Below, piece after piece: positions 23,130 through 25,441 of a DNA stretch of 25,441 nucleotides. Under the pieces are notes generated by a model. It worked only from the letters and a program-made list of their open reading frames with translations, had not been told where the DNA came from and ran no database searches. Position 1 is the first letter of the stretch. Each line of letters begins with the position of its first letter. This stretch comes from Ruminococcus flavefaciens (GTDB lineage: Bacteria > Bacillota > Clostridia > Oscillospirales > Ruminococcaceae), in contig SFMO01000032.1 in assembly GCA_004554385.1 (NCBI GenBank), positions 1-25,441 on the forward strand. The letters are read 5' to 3'. A program made the position numbers and the translations under genes.

Positions 23130-23295
23130 ATAACTCTCCTTTATATGTATACGGAGCTGCTGTGGAGCAGCTCCGATTTATCGTTGTCAGCATATATCGT
23201 TTCATATACTGACGCACCCCTGCTCGGGGTACTTTACCGTCACTATGCGCGACGGCATTTTCCTTAATCAAAGGCCTCGGATATTCTCTTACCAT
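23113..23295 (-). CDS. Small basic protein upstream of the MazF-type toxin (60 residues)
   Basis: Begins MVREYPRPLIKENAVAHSDG, continues KVPRAGVRQYMKRYMLTTIN and ends YTYKGELYDLIT. The ATG is preceded by GGGAGG at 9 bases, and the stop lies 17 bases inside the toxin gene, so the two are coupled. A perfect hairpin CGGAGCTGCT/AGCAGCTCCG lies within its 3' part, before the toxin's ribosome binding site. I do not recognise the family; it has no AbrB or ribbon-helix-helix pattern. It could be an unusual antitoxin or an unrelated element gene. Confidence 0.5.
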   Translation of the reverse strand: MVREYPRPLIKENAVAHSDGKVPRAGVRQYMKRYMLTTINRSCSTAAPYTYKGELYDLIT

Positions 23296-23647
23296 TTCTG
23301 GCACCCTCCCAGGTGGGGAGCACACAAGCCGAACAGAGTCCTCGCTGTTCACGCAGATCTTTGTCTCTCTGCCCTTATGGGATCAGAGCCGTTGGTACGG
23401 ACGGGCGCGCAAGTCGGCTGTCATTGCCATAATAGGAGTGGCTATACTCCTACCGCCATGCTCATATTTATCGCTCGCTCGTTTCCGAGGTCGTGGCGTA
23501 TGGATGCCCGCGGCTCGCAGGTTCTTTTCCCTGCACCGATCTTGCTGCACACTTGTGTGCTGCTATTCAATTTTCAAGTTTCTGAAAGGCTTTTTTATTT
23601 GCCCCTCTACTTATAGGGGAATGGGAAGGCCGTTTTGCACAGTCATT
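23296..23647 (-). other. Structured non-coding stretch between the sigma-like and toxin genes
   Basis: On the minus strand successive stems can form: CCCCT/AGGGG near 23610, GCACAC/GTGTGC near 23550, GCAGG/CCTGC near 23525, CTCG/CGAG near 23485, AGGAGT/ACTCCT near 23445, GCAGA/TCTGC near 23370 and GAACAG/CTGTTC near 23350. A 7-codon frame (MSMAVGV) ends just inside the AGGAGT stem. It is richer in G+C than the flanking element genes. No convincing longer gene was found; candidate leader RNA, attenuator or cis-acting mobility site. Confidence 0.45.
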
Positions 23648-24211
23648 TTACAATATTTTTTTCATTTTACTAATTGCAGTTTCTAAGGAGCTACGAATTG
23701 CGTATCTTTGAACTCCTTCTATTTTTGCAATTTCACGTTCTGTTAACTGCTCAAAATAAAACATCTTGATTCTTCTTTTCTGCTTATCTGTCAGTTTAGT
23801 CATTGCCTTCTCAACTTCTGCTGCTGTCTCTCGTTTATCAATAGCATCTTCTGTGGGGGATAATTCTATATCCAACGGATTAAGCTGATGTTCTCCGTTT
23901 TCATCCTCAGTTATTTCTTCGGAATAACCTTCATCAATATGATATTTTGATTCGCGATGCTTTTCTCTGTCTTCATTGCCAAAATATCTGTTGTACTCTT
24001 CAGCCATTGCACTGAACTTATCAGGAGATATAATTATCATTCCCTTAGTCTTAGGATGCTTAGCTGTTACATCCGGATCGTCGGTTACTATAATGTACTT
24101 CGGTCCTACGAAATCAGGATATAGCACTTTAGTCCTGATGAAATAGAAACCTCTTTTTCTGATAATGTCCAGCACGTCTTCCATTACGATGTTTTTATAG
24201 ATTTTTCCCAT
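23648..24211 (-). CDS. Sigma-70 region 4-like factor of the mobile element
   Basis: 187 residues. The C-terminal half (about 130-187) holds a sigma region 4-type helix-turn-helix: LTDKQKRRIKMFYFEQLTER followed by EIAKIEGVQRYAIRSSLETA. This type is common in conjugative elements of Clostridia and usually acts as an element regulator. The N-terminal part (FYFIRTKVLYPDF, YIIVTDDPDV) has no recognised domain, and a region 2 core is not evident. The start ATG has AAAGGAC at 7 bases, partly inside a hairpin (24216-24234), so translation may be controlled. Confidence 0.8.
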   Translation of the reverse strand: MGKIYKNIVMEDVLDIIRKRGFYFIRTKVLYPDFVGPKYIIVTDDPDVTAKHPKTKGMIIISPDKFSAMAEEYNRYFGNEDREKHRESKYHIDEGYSEEITEDENGEHQLNPLDIELSPTEDAIDKRETAAEVEKAMTKLTDKQKRRIKMFYFEQLTEREIAKIEGVQRYAIRSSLETAISKMKKIL

Positions 24212-24215
24212 AACA

Positions 24216-24348
24216 GTGTCCTTTCTGCGGACACAAAAATGGAGCCTGCATATATCTGTACGCAGACTCCGAGTTCGCCTGGTTATGGCATGACAAGGTA
24301 AGGGTACAAAATATATGCTTTTCTTAAAGAAAAACCATATTTGTATCC
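24216..24348 (-). promoter_or_regulatory. Hairpin-rich leader of the sigma-like gene
   Basis: Three stems in the leader: an approximately 20-bp imperfect inverted repeat with GGGTACAAA/TTTGTATCC ends (24302-24348), GGAGCCTGC/GCAGACTCC (24241-24270), and GTGTCC/GGACAC (24216-24234) overlapping the ribosome binding site. Very short frames (MVFL, MP) occur between. It looks like an attenuation leader. No convincing promoter was found further upstream. Confidence 0.5.
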
Positions 24349-24460
24349 GCGGCCCTTAATGCATATCAGGCTTTGAATATTTTATTCAGCCTTGGGTATC
24401 GTTCCCTTGACTGTGTCTATATAATATCATAGGACATTAGATAATAACAGACATAAAAAA

Positions 24461-24487
24461 TAAGGGTTGATTTTTGTTCAACCCTTA
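24461..24487 (-). terminator. Terminator-like hairpin upstream of the sigma leader
   Basis: TAAGGGTTGA pairs perfectly with TCAACCCTTA, followed on the minus strand by TTTTTT. A related stem, CCCTTAT/ATAAGGG, lies at 24590-24608. It would stop minus-strand transcripts before the sigma leader. Confidence 0.6.
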
Positions 24488-24640
24488 TAATTATGATATG
24501 ATGTACTTTCTCATTATCGACTTTTATTACAAATTAGATGATAAGCGAGTGATAAAATCACGATTATACAATGGAATCTTGCCTTCTAACCCTTATTTTT
24601 TATAAGGGCTTTCAAAAAGTTTTTTATAAACGAAAAAAGC

Positions 24641-24667
24641 GGGGATGATTCGTTTGAAATCATCCCC
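24641..24667 (-). terminator. Terminator of the HTH gene
   Basis: GGGGATGAT pairs with ATCATCCCC 8 bases after the stop, followed on the minus strand by GCTTTTTTC. Confidence 0.85.
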
Positions 24668-24674
24668 GATATAA

Positions 24675-25441
24675 TTATGCTGTTTTTTTATTTGTTTTAC
24701 TTTCACGTTCCTGAGTCCACGGCGTAAAGCCTTCTTCTTTCAGAATGTCGTTTATCTGAAATACATTAGCATTCGGAATTAGCTCGAGAATCGCCAGATA
24801 CATATTGTGTGCTGGATTCCTTGTGTCAAAGCATACATTTGCTTTGTTCATCAGGTCATACATGAATGACTTCTCTAACTCTAAAGCTACTGAGAATGCA
24901 AGTATCGTCTCAAGCTTGACCTTTTTCCCATATCTCATTTTTTCAATTGTCGATATTCCTAACCCAGAACGTTCAGCAAGTGCTTCAACGGTTACTTTGC
25001 ACCGTTTCATATGGAATTTTACTGCTTCGCCCAATGGATTGACAGTCGCATTATTCGCTAATCTCAAGCGTTCTGTATCCTGTTCTATCAAAGCCTGTTT
25101 CAACTTGTTTTTTTGCTCCATATTAAGGGTGTGCTCAACAATAGCTTTAAGCTCTTCCTTGTTAAGCTCACCATATGTATATGAATACTCCTGCTTTCCG
25201 TAAACACGCTTGAAATTGACACAGCATTCGGCCATGTGATGTCTGGCGTAGTATGTAAGTCCAAAGTTTGCACCCGAATCCCGGATAATATACTTATCAT
25301 CATTACGGCACATATGACCGTCGATGTATATGTATCGCTTTGAGCACACAAGAGATGCAAAATCCTGAGATGTGCCGAATATCCGGGCAATACACTTAAG
25401 CGGAACAGTGTAAGTGCAGTCCAGCGGCAGGTTCTCCTCTA
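24675..25441 (-). CDS. HTH (XRE-like) protein, 5' end beyond the window
   Basis: The frame is open to the right edge; at least 254 residues are visible and the start lies outside (a GTG at 25349 is not a convincing start, because in-frame text such as EENLPLDCTYTVPLKCIARI continues upstream). A lambda-repressor-like helix-turn-helix lies about 90-35 residues before... the C-terminal third (VTVEALAERSGLGISTIEKM). The upstream part (SKRYIYIDGHMC, YYARHHMAECCV) resembles the C-terminal portion of ImmA/IrrE-type proteins found in mobile elements, but the metallopeptidase motif would be off the edge. Likely element regulator. Confidence 0.75.
   Translation of the reverse strand, partial: EENLPLDCTYTVPLKCIARIFGTSQDFASLVCSKRYIYIDGHMCRNDDKYIIRDSGANFGLTYYARHHMAECCVNFKRVYGKQEYSYTYGELNKEELKAIVEHTLNMEQKNKLKQALIEQDTERLRLANNATVNPLGEAVKFHMKRCKVTVEALAERSGLGISTIEKMRYGKKVKLETILAFSVALELEKSFMYDLMNKANVCFDTRNPAHNMYLAILELIPNANVFQINDILKEEGFTPWTQERESKTNKKTA

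Noticed and set aside
25347..25349. GTG at 25349 as the start of the HTH gene
   Set aside because: The frame stays open and protein-like to the window edge, so the gene starts outside.
1..25441. CRISPR array or Cas genes
   Set aside because: No regularly spaced direct repeats and no Cas-like protein were seen on either strand.

Overview
The window looks like a chromosomal segment of a fibrolytic gut or rumen clostridial bacterium, most likely a Ruminococcus-type member of the Oscillospiraceae. The main reasons are a secreted GH9-CBM3c cellulase ending in a dockerin, clostridial-type ribosome binding sites (GAAAGGA, AAGGAGA), textbook sigma-A promoters (TTGACA-N17-TATAAT variants), a BspA-like leucine-rich-repeat secreted protein, and a Clostridia-type mobile element with several large serine recombinases. 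This assignment is inferred from gene content; no rRNA is present.

Left part (1-9618, nearly all minus strand): a dispersed promoter-plus-structured-RNA repeat at the left edge; the GH9 dockerin cellulase with its own promoter; a truncated copy of the same repeat; then a two-gene operon. The operon encodes a 1134-residue TIR / membrane helix / coiled-coil / beta-propeller protein followed 12 bases later by a 651-residue membrane protein with two TrkA-N (RCK-like) Rossmann domains and a C-terminal RyR domain. I consider this pair the best candidate for an undescribed system: a possible NAD-cleaving TIR enzyme coupled to a nucleotide-sensing RCK/RyR membrane partner. A secreted BspA-type LRR protein follows upstream.

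Middle (9619-15031): a 694-base intergenic region with two promoters and a self-complementary stretch; an HD-GYP cyclic-di-GMP phosphodiesterase with a seven-helix membrane sensor and an unusual C-terminal beta-rich domain; luxS, transcribed from a promoter that belongs to the same dispersed repeat family and preceded by a 209-base leader; the complete copy of the repeat, which looks like an orphan structured RNA gene with its own promoter and terminator; and a PfkB-family 1-phosphofructokinase-like gene.

Right part (15032-25441): tRNA-Leu(GAG) and tRNA-Thr(GGT), each with a near-consensus promoter and a terminator; a compact candidate small-RNA gene; a broken metallophosphoesterase gene; and then a mobile element, all genes on the minus strand and running past the right edge. 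In transcription order the element has a partial HTH protein, a long structured leader, a sigma-70-like factor, a structured non-coding stretch, a 60-residue protein, a MazF/PemK-type toxin, a DinG/XPD-type Fe-S helicase, two tiny overlapping genes (one DUF3789-like) and three large serine recombinases. The middle recombinase lacks the catalytic domain. Tight overlaps throughout (helicase/toxin, tiny genes, recombinases 2 and 3) indicate an operon. The recombinases presumably mobilise the element; no relaxase, conjugation or phage structural gene is visible here, so integrative conjugative element versus prophage remnant is undecided.
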